Assembly (NCBI GenBank): GCA_934630445.1
Contig: CAKTWY010000080.1
Location: 1 to 11,376 of the forward strand
From: an uncultured Eubacteriales bacterium
GTDB lineage: Bacteria; Bacillota; Clostridia; Oscillospirales; Butyricicoccaceae
Direction of reading: 5' to 3'
DNA: 11,376 bases
Shown here: positions 1 to 6,869 of the stretch, piece by piece
Layout of the letters: every line of letters begins with the position of its first letter
How positions within the stretch are numbered: position 1 is the stretch's first letter
Made by a program: the position numbers and the translations under genes
Notes under the pieces: generated by a model
Told to the model about the DNA's origin: nothing
Database searches by the model: none
What the model saw: only the letters and a program-made list of their open reading frames with translations

Positions 1-120
1 ATCGCCTCTCCGAGGCGATGCGATCAATTTCATGGCGTGCCGTCGGAGACGGCACATGCCAATTGTACCATAAACGTGAAACGTTTATGGTACAACATCC
101 GCAGGGCGGATATTGTACCA
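1..120. repeat. Chain of perfect short hairpins with triloops
   Basis: Four back-to-back perfect inverted repeats, each with a three-base loop. They are ATCGCCTC/GAGGCGAT (1-8, 12-19, loop TCC), GTGCCGTC/GACGGCAC (37-44, 48-55, loop GGA), TTGTACCATAAACGT/ACGTTTATGGTACAA (63-77, 81-95, loop GAA) and ATCCGC/GCGGAT (97-102, 106-111, loop AGG). The octamer TTGTACCA recurs at 113-120, so TGGTACAA (88-95) can pair either with 63-70 or with 113-120. The second pairing encloses the fourth hairpin. An open frame runs through this stretch into the next gene but is unlikely to be translated. Palindrome chains of this kind resemble intergenic repetitive elements of gut Clostridia; that comparison is from memory and untested. 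The array may continue to the left of the window. The pairing itself is read directly from the sequence; the function is unknown. Confidence 0.85.
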
Positions 121-198
121 CGCGCCTATCTTTTCTGCGAGACGACGCGCTCCTGTTTGTGATGCGCAGCCTGGGCAGCTCACCCAACTTTTGTGCAA

Positions 199-214
199 GG
201 CCGCCGCTGCGGCC
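199..214 (+). promoter_or_regulatory. GC hairpin abutting the ribosome site of the zinc-ribbon gene
   Basis: GGCCGC (199-204) and GCGGCC (209-214) form a perfect six-pair stem with loop CGCT. It lies one base before the GGGAGG ribosome site (215-220). There is no T run after it, so it is not an intrinsic terminator. It could affect ribosome access or mRNA stability of the following gene. Confidence 0.5.
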
Positions 215-224
215 GGGAGGTTTA

Positions 225-1031
225 ATGATGAAATGTGCAAAGTGTCAAACTGATTTCACAGGCAACTTCTGCCCCAAATGCGGCACGCCTGCGCCGCGCG
301 CGGACCGGGGAAGGCGCTGCCCTGTATGCGGCAAGCCGTATCTCGGCGCGTATTGTCCAAACGGCTGCAACGCGCCACAGCGCGCGGCGCGGCGTGCACG
401 GCGTGGCGTCACAGCGCTCGTCGTCGCCGGCTCGATCTTCGCCGGGCTTTTCGCGCTGGTTCTGGTAAGCTCTTTTTCCGAAGGTTTGACGGATGCTTAT
501 ATTCCTTCCGATACATATGACTACGAAGAGGTCACGCGCCCGCTCCCGGACGACGGCAACTGGCTGCCGGCGGGTATGTATAAGGTTGGAACAGATATCC
601 CCGCCGGCACGTATGTCATCCTCTGCACATCAGAATACTCGTGCTACTTTTCCGTATTGAAAGACAGCAGCGGAAAATACGAGAGCACCATTGCCAGCGG
701 CAGCACCGAAAACCGCTCTTACATCTCGGTTGCAGGCGGACAATATCTTGAAATCCACGACGGCGGCTTTGCGCCTGTCGAAAAAGCGGAGCCCGCCAAG
801 CCCGAAGGCGGCGTTCTTCCAGAAGGAATGTACGCGGTTGGACGCGACATTGCCCCCGGCGAATATCGTCTGAAGGCAACGGAGGATTACGCCTATTACG
901 CGGTGTACACCGATGCGTCGCACAGCTTTGATCATCTCGTTTCAAACGACAGTTTTGAAAATAAAACATACGTCACATTGGAGGAAGGGCAGTATATTGA
1001 ACTGGACGGGGCAGAGATTCTTTTGGAATAA
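225..1031 (+). CDS. Membrane-anchored double zinc-ribbon protein with two GxYxVGxDIxxGxY modules
   Basis: A 268-residue protein of unknown function. The start is the ATG at 225, four bases after GGGAGG (215-220). The upstream in-frame extension runs through the hairpin chain and is rejected. Residues 1-50 hold two zinc ribbons (C4/C7/C16/C19 and C32/C35/C44/C48). A basic stretch RAARRARR (53-60) precedes one membrane helix at about 61-83. By the positive-inside rule the ribbons should be cytoplasmic and the rest outside. The outer part has two related modules, about 114-180 and 198-263, each opening with LPxGMYxVGxDIxxGxY and ending with a GQYxE(L/I) strand. Modules of this type recur in secreted or membrane proteins of Firmicutes and Actinobacteria without an established function. 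It is followed on the same strand by a 60-residue gene. Membership of a zinc-ribbon anchored family is well supported; the role is not. Confidence 0.85.
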   Translation: MMKCAKCQTDFTGNFCPKCGTPAPRADRGRRCPVCGKPYLGAYCPNGCNAPQRAARRARRGVTALVVAGSIFAGLFALVLVSSFSEGLTDAYIPSDTYDYEEVTRPLPDDGNWLPAGMYKVGTDIPAGTYVILCTSEYSCYFSVLKDSSGKYESTIASGSTENRSYISVAGGQYLEIHDGGFAPVEKAEPAKPEGGVLPEGMYAVGRDIAPGEYRLKATEDYAYYAVYTDASHSFDHLVSNDSFENKTYVTLEEGQYIELDGAEILLE

Positions 1032-1060
1032 CGAACAGTGCTGCGCCGCAAACTAGGTAT

Positions 1061-1095
1061 GTGTCAGAAGGGCCCTTCCCGCCCGTCTTTGGCAC
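1061..1095 (+). other. Hairpin region between the zinc-ribbon gene and the small gene
   Basis: GTGTCA (1061-1066) can pair with TGGCAC (1090-1095, one G-U) around a 12-base perfect palindrome GAAGGGCCCTTC (1067-1078). An alternative stem is AGAAGGGC (1066-1073) with GCCCGTCT (1081-1088, one mismatch), followed by TTT, which could act as a weak terminator. The rest of 1032-1120 shows only the ribosome site of the next gene. No clear promoter was seen here. Confidence 0.4.
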
Positions 1096-1120
1096 AAATC
1101 TAAAAAAGAGGTGACGTGCC

Positions 1121-1303
1121 ATGGAGGATTTGCCGATTGGCTTCGGTATGGCCCTTGCACAGGTTCCGGAGGCGATGCAAGCCTTCTCCCGCTTATCCGC
1201 CGCACAGCAGCACAGCATGATCGTCCGGGCGCACAGCGTCAATTCCCGCCGCGAAATGCATGCACTTGTGCGTTCGCTCACACATACGGGCGACCTGCTG
1301 TAA
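1121..1303 (+). CDS. Small conserved-looking protein (60 aa), function unknown
   Basis: The ATG at 1121 is preceded by AAGAGGTGA (1107-1113 region) at about seven bases, one of the best ribosome sites in the window. It ends with TAA just before a strong hairpin terminator. The 60-residue product starts MEDLPIGFGMALAQVPEAMQ and continues with a helix-forming stretch and an SRREMHALVRSL tail. It has no signal peptide, cysteines or membrane segment. The pattern 'LPxGFGMALAQxxxAMxxFxxL...EMxxLVxxL' resembles a family of very short uncharacterised Firmicutes proteins recalled from experience, not verified. It is probably cytoplasmic and mostly helical. The start, the ribosome site and the terminator support a real gene. 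The function is not recognised. Confidence 0.75.
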   Translation: MEDLPIGFGMALAQVPEAMQAFSRLSAAQQHSMIVRAHSVNSRREMHALVRSLTHTGDLL

Positions 1304-1310
1304 TGAATGT

Positions 1311-1350
1311 AAAAAAAGAGCGCGCCGCGAGTCCGCGGTGCGCTCTTATT
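1311..1350. terminator. Bidirectional intrinsic terminator between convergent genes
   Basis: Thirteen-pair stem, 1317-1329 with 1334-1346, loop AGTC, one G-U pair. Seven A's (1311-1317) lie on the left and TTATTTCGTCTTT on the right, so it has the A/U-tract layout of a terminator on both strands. It can end the small plus-strand gene and the minus-strand operon. The TAA stop of the dehydrogenase lies at the edge of the stem (1346-1348). Confidence 0.9.
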
Positions 1351-2323
1351 TCGTCTTTATCACGCAATTTGTCAGACAATTCTGCGGTTTCCTGCCGCAA
1401 AAAACGTCGATAACGGCGCGCGCATTTGCAAGACTGATCGTATGGTAAGCTTCCAGTGTCTCTCCCGCCGTGTGCGGCGTGCAGATCACATTTTCAAGCG
1501 CAAAAAGCGGATTTTCCGCTTCGGCCGGCTCCTTCTCATATACATCCACGGCCGCGGCACGCAGTCTGCCCGTTTTGAGGGCTTGGCAAAGCGCCGCTTC
1601 GTCAACAAGCGCGCCGCGCGCTGTATTGATAAAGCAGGCACCTTCTTTCATCATAGCGAACTGCGCACTACCCATGATATGGCAGGTCTCGCGCAGACTT
1701 GGCAGATGAAGGCTCAAAATATCGCAGGTTTTCAGCAGGTCCTCAAACCCTATCATCTTCACATTCCATCTGTGCGCGCTGTTAAAATCCGGATACGGAT
1801 CAAATGCCCAGAGTTCCACATCAAAGCCCTGAAGCTTTTTGGCGACTAATTGCGCAATTGTTCCAAAGCCCAGAAAGCCCACGCGTTTTCCGGATAACTC
1901 CGCGCCCATAAAACGATCCCAACAGCCCTTGCGCAGACTGCCATCGAGATACGGGATACGCCGCAACGCGCCAAGGACCAGTCCAACCGTCAACTCCGCT
2001 ACGGCGTTTGCATTCATCCCTTTCGCGTTGGTAACCACAATATCGTGCTCCTCGGCCTCTTGCAAATCAATATTGTCCACACCAACGCCGAAACGCGCAA
2101 TAACCCTGAGCCTGGGCGCCCGTTCGAAAACGCTTCCGTTCCACGTATCCACTCCCGCAATCACCGCGTCTATGTCCGTGATGATCTCCCTGATTTCGTC
2201 AAAAGTGAGAGGCCTTCCCGCTGTATTCTCAATGAGTGAAAAGCCCTCGCGCTCAAGCAGGGCCTTTGCCTCGCTGCAGTATTTTGAAAAATTGGTAGCA
2301 GTTACCAGCACTCGTTTCTCCAC
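1346..2323 (-). CDS. D-isomer-specific 2-hydroxyacid dehydrogenase, phosphoglycerate-dehydrogenase-like
   Basis: NAD-dependent oxidoreductase interconverting a 2-hydroxy acid and a 2-keto acid in the cytoplasm. With a GTG start at 2323 it has 325 residues. GGGAGG stands six bases before this GTG and falls inside the longer form starting at ATG 2341, so the shorter start MEKRVLVTATNF is preferred. Seen in the sequence: substrate-domain loop ARFGVGVDNID (77-86), Rossmann motif GFGTIA (152-157), acidic D175 after the second strand indicating NAD over NADP, catalytic R236 in NTARG, E265 in DVYEKEP and H284 in TPHTAG. There is no C-terminal ACT domain, so it is not a full-length feedback-regulated SerA. 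It is the last gene of the minus-strand operon, downstream of a DHDPS-family aldolase whose keto-acid product or substrate it may handle. Family assignment is firm; the substrate is inferred only as a sugar-derived hydroxy acid. Confidence 0.92.
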   Translation of the reverse strand: MEKRVLVTATNFSKYCSEAKALLEREGFSLIENTAGRPLTFDEIREIITDIDAVIAGVDTWNGSVFERAPRLRVIARFGVGVDNIDLQEAEEHDIVVTNAKGMNANAVAELTVGLVLGALRRIPYLDGSLRKGCWDRFMGAELSGKRVGFLGFGTIAQLVAKKLQGFDVELWAFDPYPDFNSAHRWNVKMIGFEDLLKTCDILSLHLPSLRETCHIMGSAQFAMMKEGACFINTARGALVDEAALCQALKTGRLRAAAVDVYEKEPAEAENPLFALENVICTPHTAGETLEAYHTISLANARAVIDVFCGRKPQNCLTNCVIKTK

Positions 2324-2387
2324 AATATGCCTCCCGTCCATATGCCGCCGGCAAACAGGCTGTTTTATTTACACGGTATCGCTCTTC

Positions 2388-3314
2388 CTACAGCGCGGCA
2401 GGAAACGCGCGTTTAAACCACTGGGTAAGTGCGTGCATCTGCTCGATTTCAAGTCGACGGCTTGGAGCAAACAGGTGCGCATCCGCGCATCGGCAATGTG
2501 TTCTCACCCCAAGCCCCTCCAAAGAAAGATAATATTTAGCGTTGACCGGATACATCTGACATTCCGCGAGGGATGCAAAACCAAGAAAGGCCTGCATGCG
2601 CTCGGCTCCTGCCGGATCTGTGTCAAAATTTTTACACAGCCATGCATATAATTCCGGGTGAAAATTGCCCATTACACCGGAGTACCCCGCGCACCCTGCA
2701 CGCAGTGTTTCGAGAAGCGTCGCGGCATTTGCGTTAAACAGCTGAAAGCCGCTCCCCCGCAGAACTTCAAGCCGCTCGCGGATCAGCTGCGCATCGCAGC
2801 AGGTATCTTTCAGGAAGCAAAAGCGTCCCGTCTGCGAGAGCACGCGCAGCTCCTCAAGCCCCATCAGCCGCTTATATGGATATGGACACTCGTATATGCC
2901 GAGAGGCACGCTCTCATCAAGCGCACCGGCCGCGCGCAGCATCCGCTCGAGGAACACCTCGCTGCTTTCCTCCTGCGCAGCAAAGCGGTTGGCGATGAAG
3001 ACGTATGCATCCACGCCCGTATCGATAAAACGTTTGGCCTGTTCGATCTGTTCCTCCCGATCATCAGCCGTATGCCCCGACGCTATGACCGTCAGCCCTT
3101 TCGGGCGGTGATCCAGTATAAATTTCAGCAGCGAGATCCGCTCATCAAAGGAGAGGAAAAAAATTTCACTCGACTGACAAATCGCAAAAACGCCATCTGC
3201 ATTCCGCTCGGCATACCATTGCAAAAGGCGTTCCACCGCCTGGTAATCGATCCGGTTATCTTCGGTATAGGGTGTGATCATTGTTGGGTATACGCCGCGC
3301 GCAATATTTTTCAT
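2388..3314 (-). CDS. DHDPS/N-acetylneuraminate lyase family aldolase, atypical active site
   Basis: Class I (Schiff base) TIM-barrel enzyme of the DapA/NanA superfamily, 308 residues, normal family length. Start: ATG 3314, seven bases after AAGGAG; the upstream in-frame TTG at 3320 sits too close to that site. Seen: Schiff-base lysine K169 in CFLKDTC, active-site tyrosine Y141 in YECPYPYKR, and the GYSGVMGN glycine stretch (210-217). The usual GTTGE loop, which binds the pyruvate carboxylate in DapA, reads CQSSE (47-51). So it is probably not the lysine-pathway DapA but an aldolase or dehydratase for a 2-keto-3-deoxy sugar acid or similar compound. It lies between the sulfatase (54-bp gap) and the 2-hydroxyacid dehydrogenase, which supports a catabolic role. 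The exact reaction is unknown. Confidence 0.88.
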   Translation of the reverse strand: MKNIARGVYPTMITPYTEDNRIDYQAVERLLQWYAERNADGVFAICQSSEIFFLSFDERISLLKFILDHRPKGLTVIASGHTADDREEQIEQAKRFIDTGVDAYVFIANRFAAQEESSEVFLERMLRAAGALDESVPLGIYECPYPYKRLMGLEELRVLSQTGRFCFLKDTCCDAQLIRERLEVLRGSGFQLFNANAATLLETLRAGCAGYSGVMGNFHPELYAWLCKNFDTDPAGAERMQAFLGFASLAECQMYPVNAKYYLSLEGLGVRTHCRCADAHLFAPSRRLEIEQMHALTQWFKRAFPAAL

Positions 3315-3368
3315 CGTCAAGCTCCTTGTAAAAAATAGAATTGTAACGCTCTGCGCTGCCGCGCGCGG

Positions 3369-4724
3369 TCATGGCCGGTATACCCACCTGCCGCCGCTCC
3401 GCGTCCAGCGCCCATGCGCATGCTCTCGCAGGAAAGAAAGGTATTCATGCGTTGAACGCACTGGGTCGCCGTCACGTGTGAGGATCGCGTCAAGCTCTGC
3501 TGCCAGAGCTGCCTTTATCTGTATCAGCGCCGGATCTTCCGCACGGTTTTGCAGCTCATACGGATCGCTATTCAGATCATACAGCTCCTCATATGGGCGT
3601 GGCGTATCGTACCGCCCCAGCATCTGCTCCGCCCCAACTTTTTTGACATAATCCGGCGGGAGCGGTATGGGAAAACCCGGGCAGTAATTGCGGATGTATT
3701 TGTACCGTTTGGTACGAAGGGCCCGCACCGGCTCCATGCGCGCTTCCCACGCACGTTCAGCAAGGACATAGCTCCTACCCTGTTCCGGATCCCCCTTCAC
3801 CGCCGCAGCAAAGCTTTCTCCCTGTACCGTGCCGGGGGCAGGCAGACCGCAGAGTTCCAGCAGTGTCGGGAAAATGTCGACATGGCTGTGCAGGCCGCGA
3901 TTTCGCACGCCCTGCGCGCAGCCGCTCCCCCAGAAAATCAGCGCCGTGTGAATGCCCGCGTCATAAAGCGTCTGCTTGGCACGCGGCAGATCAAGGCCGT
4001 GATCCGTCGTAAAAAAGACGATCGTATCCTCCTTTCCGCTACGCCGGAGGCGTTCCAGAATGCGTCCAACCGCGGCATCAGCGCGGCGGATGCGCTTTTC
4101 GAGCATGGCAACGTCTTCGCGCGACGCAAACGTATCCGGCATGTGCGGCAGTGCGCGAGGAATGCGCGTGCGCTCGATCTCCTCTTCCGTAACCGGAGCC
4201 TCGTTCGGGCGATGCACGTCGGAAAACGCCGCGCAGAAATAATACGGCGCATCCCCCGCATACCCATCCAGAAAGCGCAGCACCTGATCGGCGATGACGT
4301 CGGAGTCGTCGCTGCGCTCGAAGGAGTTCGAATAGCCGATGACGTCACGCGCATACTGCCCGCGGTCAAAATTTTCTGTGCGCGGATAAAACTCTCCTTC
4401 TTCGCGAAAACCCGCCCGATAAGTCTCATATCCCGCCTGTCTGAGCAGCGCGGGAAAAGCGGTCTGATCCGCGTCACAGCACCAAAGCCGGTGTGCGTGC
4501 GGATAGCGTCCTGTGAGAATGCTGCAACGGCTCGGCACGCAGACACTGCCAGTCGAAAAATGGCGTTCAAAGAGGACGCCCTCATCCGCCATGCGGTCGA
4601 TGCAGGGTGAGCACACGCTTCCCGCCCCATAGCACGACAGATGTGCGCCAAGATCATGCCATATGATCTGCAGAATATTGGGTCTTTTCATCCGCTGCGC
4701 ATGCTGATTTCCGCTCGCCTGCAT
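3369..4724 (-). CDS. Cys-type sulfatase without signal peptide (sulfamidase-like)
   Basis: Hydrolyses a sulfate ester or N-sulfate, probably in the cytoplasm. 451 residues; the ATG at 4724 follows GGAGG at eight bases, 16 bp after the permease stop. The sulfatase signature CVPSRCSILTGR (62-73) carries C62, which must be converted to formylglycine by a maturase not present in this window. Other metal or active-site parts are HD at 23-24, H171 in DVHRP, DH at 241-242 in FFTTDHGLD, and K250 in PRAKQTLYDAGI. The DHGLDLPRAKQTLYD pattern recalls heparan N-sulfatase (SGSH-like) relatives; this is from family knowledge and not tested. The N terminus has no hydrophobic leader, so the substrate is likely imported first by the adjacent ABC transporter. 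The C-terminal half has the typical LYDLNSDPYELQN segment (381-393). Ester versus N-sulfate specificity cannot be told from the sequence. Confidence 0.92.
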   Translation of the reverse strand: MQASGNQHAQRMKRPNILQIIWHDLGAHLSCYGAGSVCSPCIDRMADEGVLFERHFSTGSVCVPSRCSILTGRYPHAHRLWCCDADQTAFPALLRQAGYETYRAGFREEGEFYPRTENFDRGQYARDVIGYSNSFERSDDSDVIADQVLRFLDGYAGDAPYYFCAAFSDVHRPNEAPVTEEEIERTRIPRALPHMPDTFASREDVAMLEKRIRRADAAVGRILERLRRSGKEDTIVFFTTDHGLDLPRAKQTLYDAGIHTALIFWGSGCAQGVRNRGLHSHVDIFPTLLELCGLPAPGTVQGESFAAAVKGDPEQGRSYVLAERAWEARMEPVRALRTKRYKYIRNYCPGFPIPLPPDYVKKVGAEQMLGRYDTPRPYEELYDLNSDPYELQNRAEDPALIQIKAALAAELDAILTRDGDPVRSTHEYLSFLREHAHGRWTRSGGRWVYRP

Positions 4725-4740
4725 GCCGTTTCCCTCCGTC

Positions 4741-5637
4741 CTATTCCTTCACAGCCCCGATCATCACGCCGTTGACAAAATACCGCTGCAAAAACGGGTA
4801 AATGCAGAGAATCGGAAGAATGGTGATGACGATTGTCGCATATTTGAACTGCTGCGAAACTGCCAGCTGCTTAAACTCATCAAAAAACGCGACTGCGGAC
4901 TGATCCTGCCCGGCGGCAAGCGTACCGGAGATGAGCAGCCTTCTCATATAAAGCGCAAGTGGCTGCAGCTTGGTGTCGCTCAGATAGATCAGAGGCTGGA
5001 AGAAGTCGTTCCAGTGCGCGACCGCATACTGCAGGGTCAGCACAGCGATGATAGACTTTGAGAGGGGCAGAACAATTTTGAAAAAGACGACCACATCGTT
5101 TGCCCCGTCGATGCGCGCAGCTTCCGATAGTGCATCCGGAATCGTGGTTTGAAAAAAGACGCGTGCAATGACCAGCTGTGTGACATTTACCGCGCCGAGG
5201 AGCACTATGACCCAGCGCGTATTGTAAAGGCCGAGATTATTGATCAGCACGAACTGCGGCACGAGACCGCCGCTGAAATACATTGTCACGGCGATAAAAA
5301 GCATCAGCGGTCCGCGTATGGAGTAGCCCTTTCGTGAGAGCGGATACGCCGCAGCTGTGGTAAGCAGCACGTTTACAAGCGTGCCTGCCACCGTGTACAC
5401 GATCGAATTTATGTATGCCGTACCAAGGCCTTTATCCCGCAGTACCATCAGGTAGGAGTCAAAATTGATGTCCTTCGGAAACAGCCAGATCTCCTTTTTC
5501 ACAATGGAATCCAGACCGCTCAGCGAAGAGCTCAGAACAAATACCAGCGGATACAACGTAATAAACGTCAGGCCCAACAGCAGAATCGTATTGCACCAGT
5601 CGAATACCTTATCTCCGATGCTGCGTTTGATTCTCAC
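4741..5637 (-). CDS. Carbohydrate ABC transporter permease, LplC/YtcP type
   Basis: Inner-membrane subunit of a CUT1-type sugar importer, 298 residues. The start is a GTG at 5637, about eight bases after AAGGGGG. Six hydrophobic segments are visible, from about residue 17-39 to 267-283. The cytoplasmic EAA loop that docks the ATPase is SEAARIDGANDVVVFFKIVLP (171-191). The C terminus RYFVNGVMIGAVKE is characteristic of the LplC subfamily. It follows the LplB-type permease by 13 bp and precedes the sulfatase by 16 bp, so all three are co-transcribed. No ATPase gene is in the window; relatives in Firmicutes use a shared ATPase of the MsmX type encoded elsewhere, which is the likely case here. 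Confidence 0.95.
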   Translation of the reverse strand: MRIKRSIGDKVFDWCNTILLLGLTFITLYPLVFVLSSSLSGLDSIVKKEIWLFPKDINFDSYLMVLRDKGLGTAYINSIVYTVAGTLVNVLLTTAAAYPLSRKGYSIRGPLMLFIAVTMYFSGGLVPQFVLINNLGLYNTRWVIVLLGAVNVTQLVIARVFFQTTIPDALSEAARIDGANDVVVFFKIVLPLSKSIIAVLTLQYAVAHWNDFFQPLIYLSDTKLQPLALYMRRLLISGTLAAGQDQSAVAFFDEFKQLAVSQQFKYATIVITILPILCIYPFLQRYFVNGVMIGAVKE

Positions 5638-5650
5638 CTTTTTCGCCCCC

Positions 5651-6601
5651 TTACCACAATGACACCTCAGAAACGCGTCTGCTGATTTTGTTTGCGCCGA
5701 ATACGAGGATAAAATTGATCAGCATATTGAACAGGTCTACTGCTGTGCCAAAGCTCATCTCCCCGCCGACAATCGATTTGCGGTAGACGTAGGTCGAAAT
5801 CACGTCGGCTACGTCGTAGATACCCGGCGAGTACATCAGGATAATTTTTGAGGAACCGACGCTCATCATCTTCCCTACATTCATGATAAACAGGATGATG
5901 AACGTAGGCATGATACCCGGCAGGCTGATGTGCAGAATTCGCTGCAGGCGATTGGCACCATCCACCATGGCTGACTCGTACTGCTCGCTCGGGATGCTTG
6001 TAAGCGCCGCCAGATACAGCACTGAATCCCAGCCGAAATTCTGCCAGATGCCGGAGGCAATATATAGCGTGCGGAACCACTTGGAATCCTGCATGAAGCT
6101 GATCGGTTCGAAGCCCAGATTCTGTAAAGCGATGTTTACAATGCCGTCCACCGGAGAAAGAAATGTCACCATCATGCCCACCACTACGACCGTGGAGATA
6201 AAATGCGGAAAATAGGTGATGGTCTGCACCGTACGCTTAAAGCGGCGGTTGCGTACTTCGGTCAGCAACACGGCGAACAGGATCGGAACCGGCATTGACC
6301 AGAGGATATTGTAGACGCTCAAAAGCAGCGTGTTCTTAATCAGCCGCGGAAAATACATCGACTGAAAGAACATCTTAAAATGTTCAAATCCGACCCATGG
6401 ACTTCCCCAAATGCCTTTGCCAAAGGAAAAGTCCTTAAACGCAATGAGTACGCCATACATCGGCACATAGCAAAAAATCACAAAATAGAGGATTGCCGGC
6501 AGTACGAGCAGATGAAGAAACGCTTCATTTTTAAAATTGCGGATAAATTTACTTTTGCGGCTGAGTGTGGTCAGCGCGTTTCCTCGCCCAGCTGTTACCA
6601 T
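5651..6601 (-). CDS. Carbohydrate ABC transporter permease, LplB/YteP type
   Basis: Partner permease of the CUT1 importer, 316 residues with the ATG at 6601. An in-frame ATG at 6622 (323 residues) has AAGG touching the start codon, too close to act. The ATG at 6601 has GGAAGGTG about 11 bases upstream, which is long but usable. The open frame extends to 6889 but that part overlaps the intercistronic stem-loop and looks untranslated. Six membrane segments are visible, beginning FLHLLVLPAILYFVIFCYVPM (28-48). The EAA loop lies at about 207-229 (YESAMVDGANRLQRI). The WVGFEHF and FPHFISTVVVVG stretches and the C terminus SRRVSEVSLW fit the LplB subfamily. It needs the LplC-type subunit downstream and a shared ATPase from elsewhere. 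Confidence 0.93.
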   Translation of the reverse strand: MVTAGRGNALTTLSRKSKFIRNFKNEAFLHLLVLPAILYFVIFCYVPMYGVLIAFKDFSFGKGIWGSPWVGFEHFKMFFQSMYFPRLIKNTLLLSVYNILWSMPVPILFAVLLTEVRNRRFKRTVQTITYFPHFISTVVVVGMMVTFLSPVDGIVNIALQNLGFEPISFMQDSKWFRTLYIASGIWQNFGWDSVLYLAALTSIPSEQYESAMVDGANRLQRILHISLPGIMPTFIILFIMNVGKMMSVGSSKIILMYSPGIYDVADVISTYVYRKSIVGGEMSFGTAVDLFNMLINFILVFGANKISRRVSEVSLW

Positions 6602-6776
6602 TGTATAGTCAACACCTTCCATCCTTAGGTTGAACGCACGACAGCGCCGGGGGGGAGTTATTCCAAGCGTGCAAATCCCGTTCCCACACGCGCGCGGCTT
6701 ACAGACCGCCAGCCATCCATGCGTGTTTTCTTCAGGCCCGGCAATCATAACATTTCGTCGCCGGCTCCGTTCGGCA

Positions 6777-6838
6777 GGCATGGTTTGCAGGTCCGCGTCG
6801 GAGGAGTTCTCCCCCATGCAGCGCCTGCAAACCATGCC
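6777..6838 (-). promoter_or_regulatory. Large intercistronic stem-loop between binding protein and permease genes
   Basis: A perfect 15-base inverted repeat, GGCATGGTTTGCAGG (6777-6791) and CCTGCAAACCATGCC (6824-6838). It encloses a second hairpin (6800-6806 with 6809-6815, one G-U in the minus-strand RNA). Three further pairs (6821-6823 with 6794-6796) can join the two stems. It begins about 30 bp after the stop of the solute-binding-protein gene. There is no U tract after it, so it is not a plain terminator. A 3' stem-loop that protects the binding-protein mRNA from decay, as REP elements do in malE-malF, is the likely role (inference). The rest of 6602-6869 shows no gene. Confidence 0.8.
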
Positions 6839-6869
6839 CGATACCGTTCGCCTGCCTTGAGAGATCTGC

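Noticed and set aside
1..120. CRISPR array
   Set aside because: The palindromes differ in sequence and length and there are no constant repeats with unique spacers.
18..224. 69-codon N-terminal extension of the zinc-ribbon protein
   Set aside because: It runs through the hairpin chain, and the ATG at 225 has its own GGGAGG ribosome site.
1839..2651. 270-codon plus-strand open frame across the dehydrogenase and aldolase genes
   Set aside because: Antisense to two well-supported enzymes and spans their junction; no family features.
3359..3368. CCGCGCGCGG palindrome after the sulfatase stop as a terminator
   Set aside because: Too short to leave a loop, and the T run is about 20 bases away, next to the ribosome site of the following gene.
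3549..4610. 353-codon plus-strand open frame opposite the sulfatase gene
   Set aside because: It lies antisense to a gene with full sulfatase motifs, shows no recognisable domain and has a basic, low-quality composition typical of shadow frames in GC-rich DNA.
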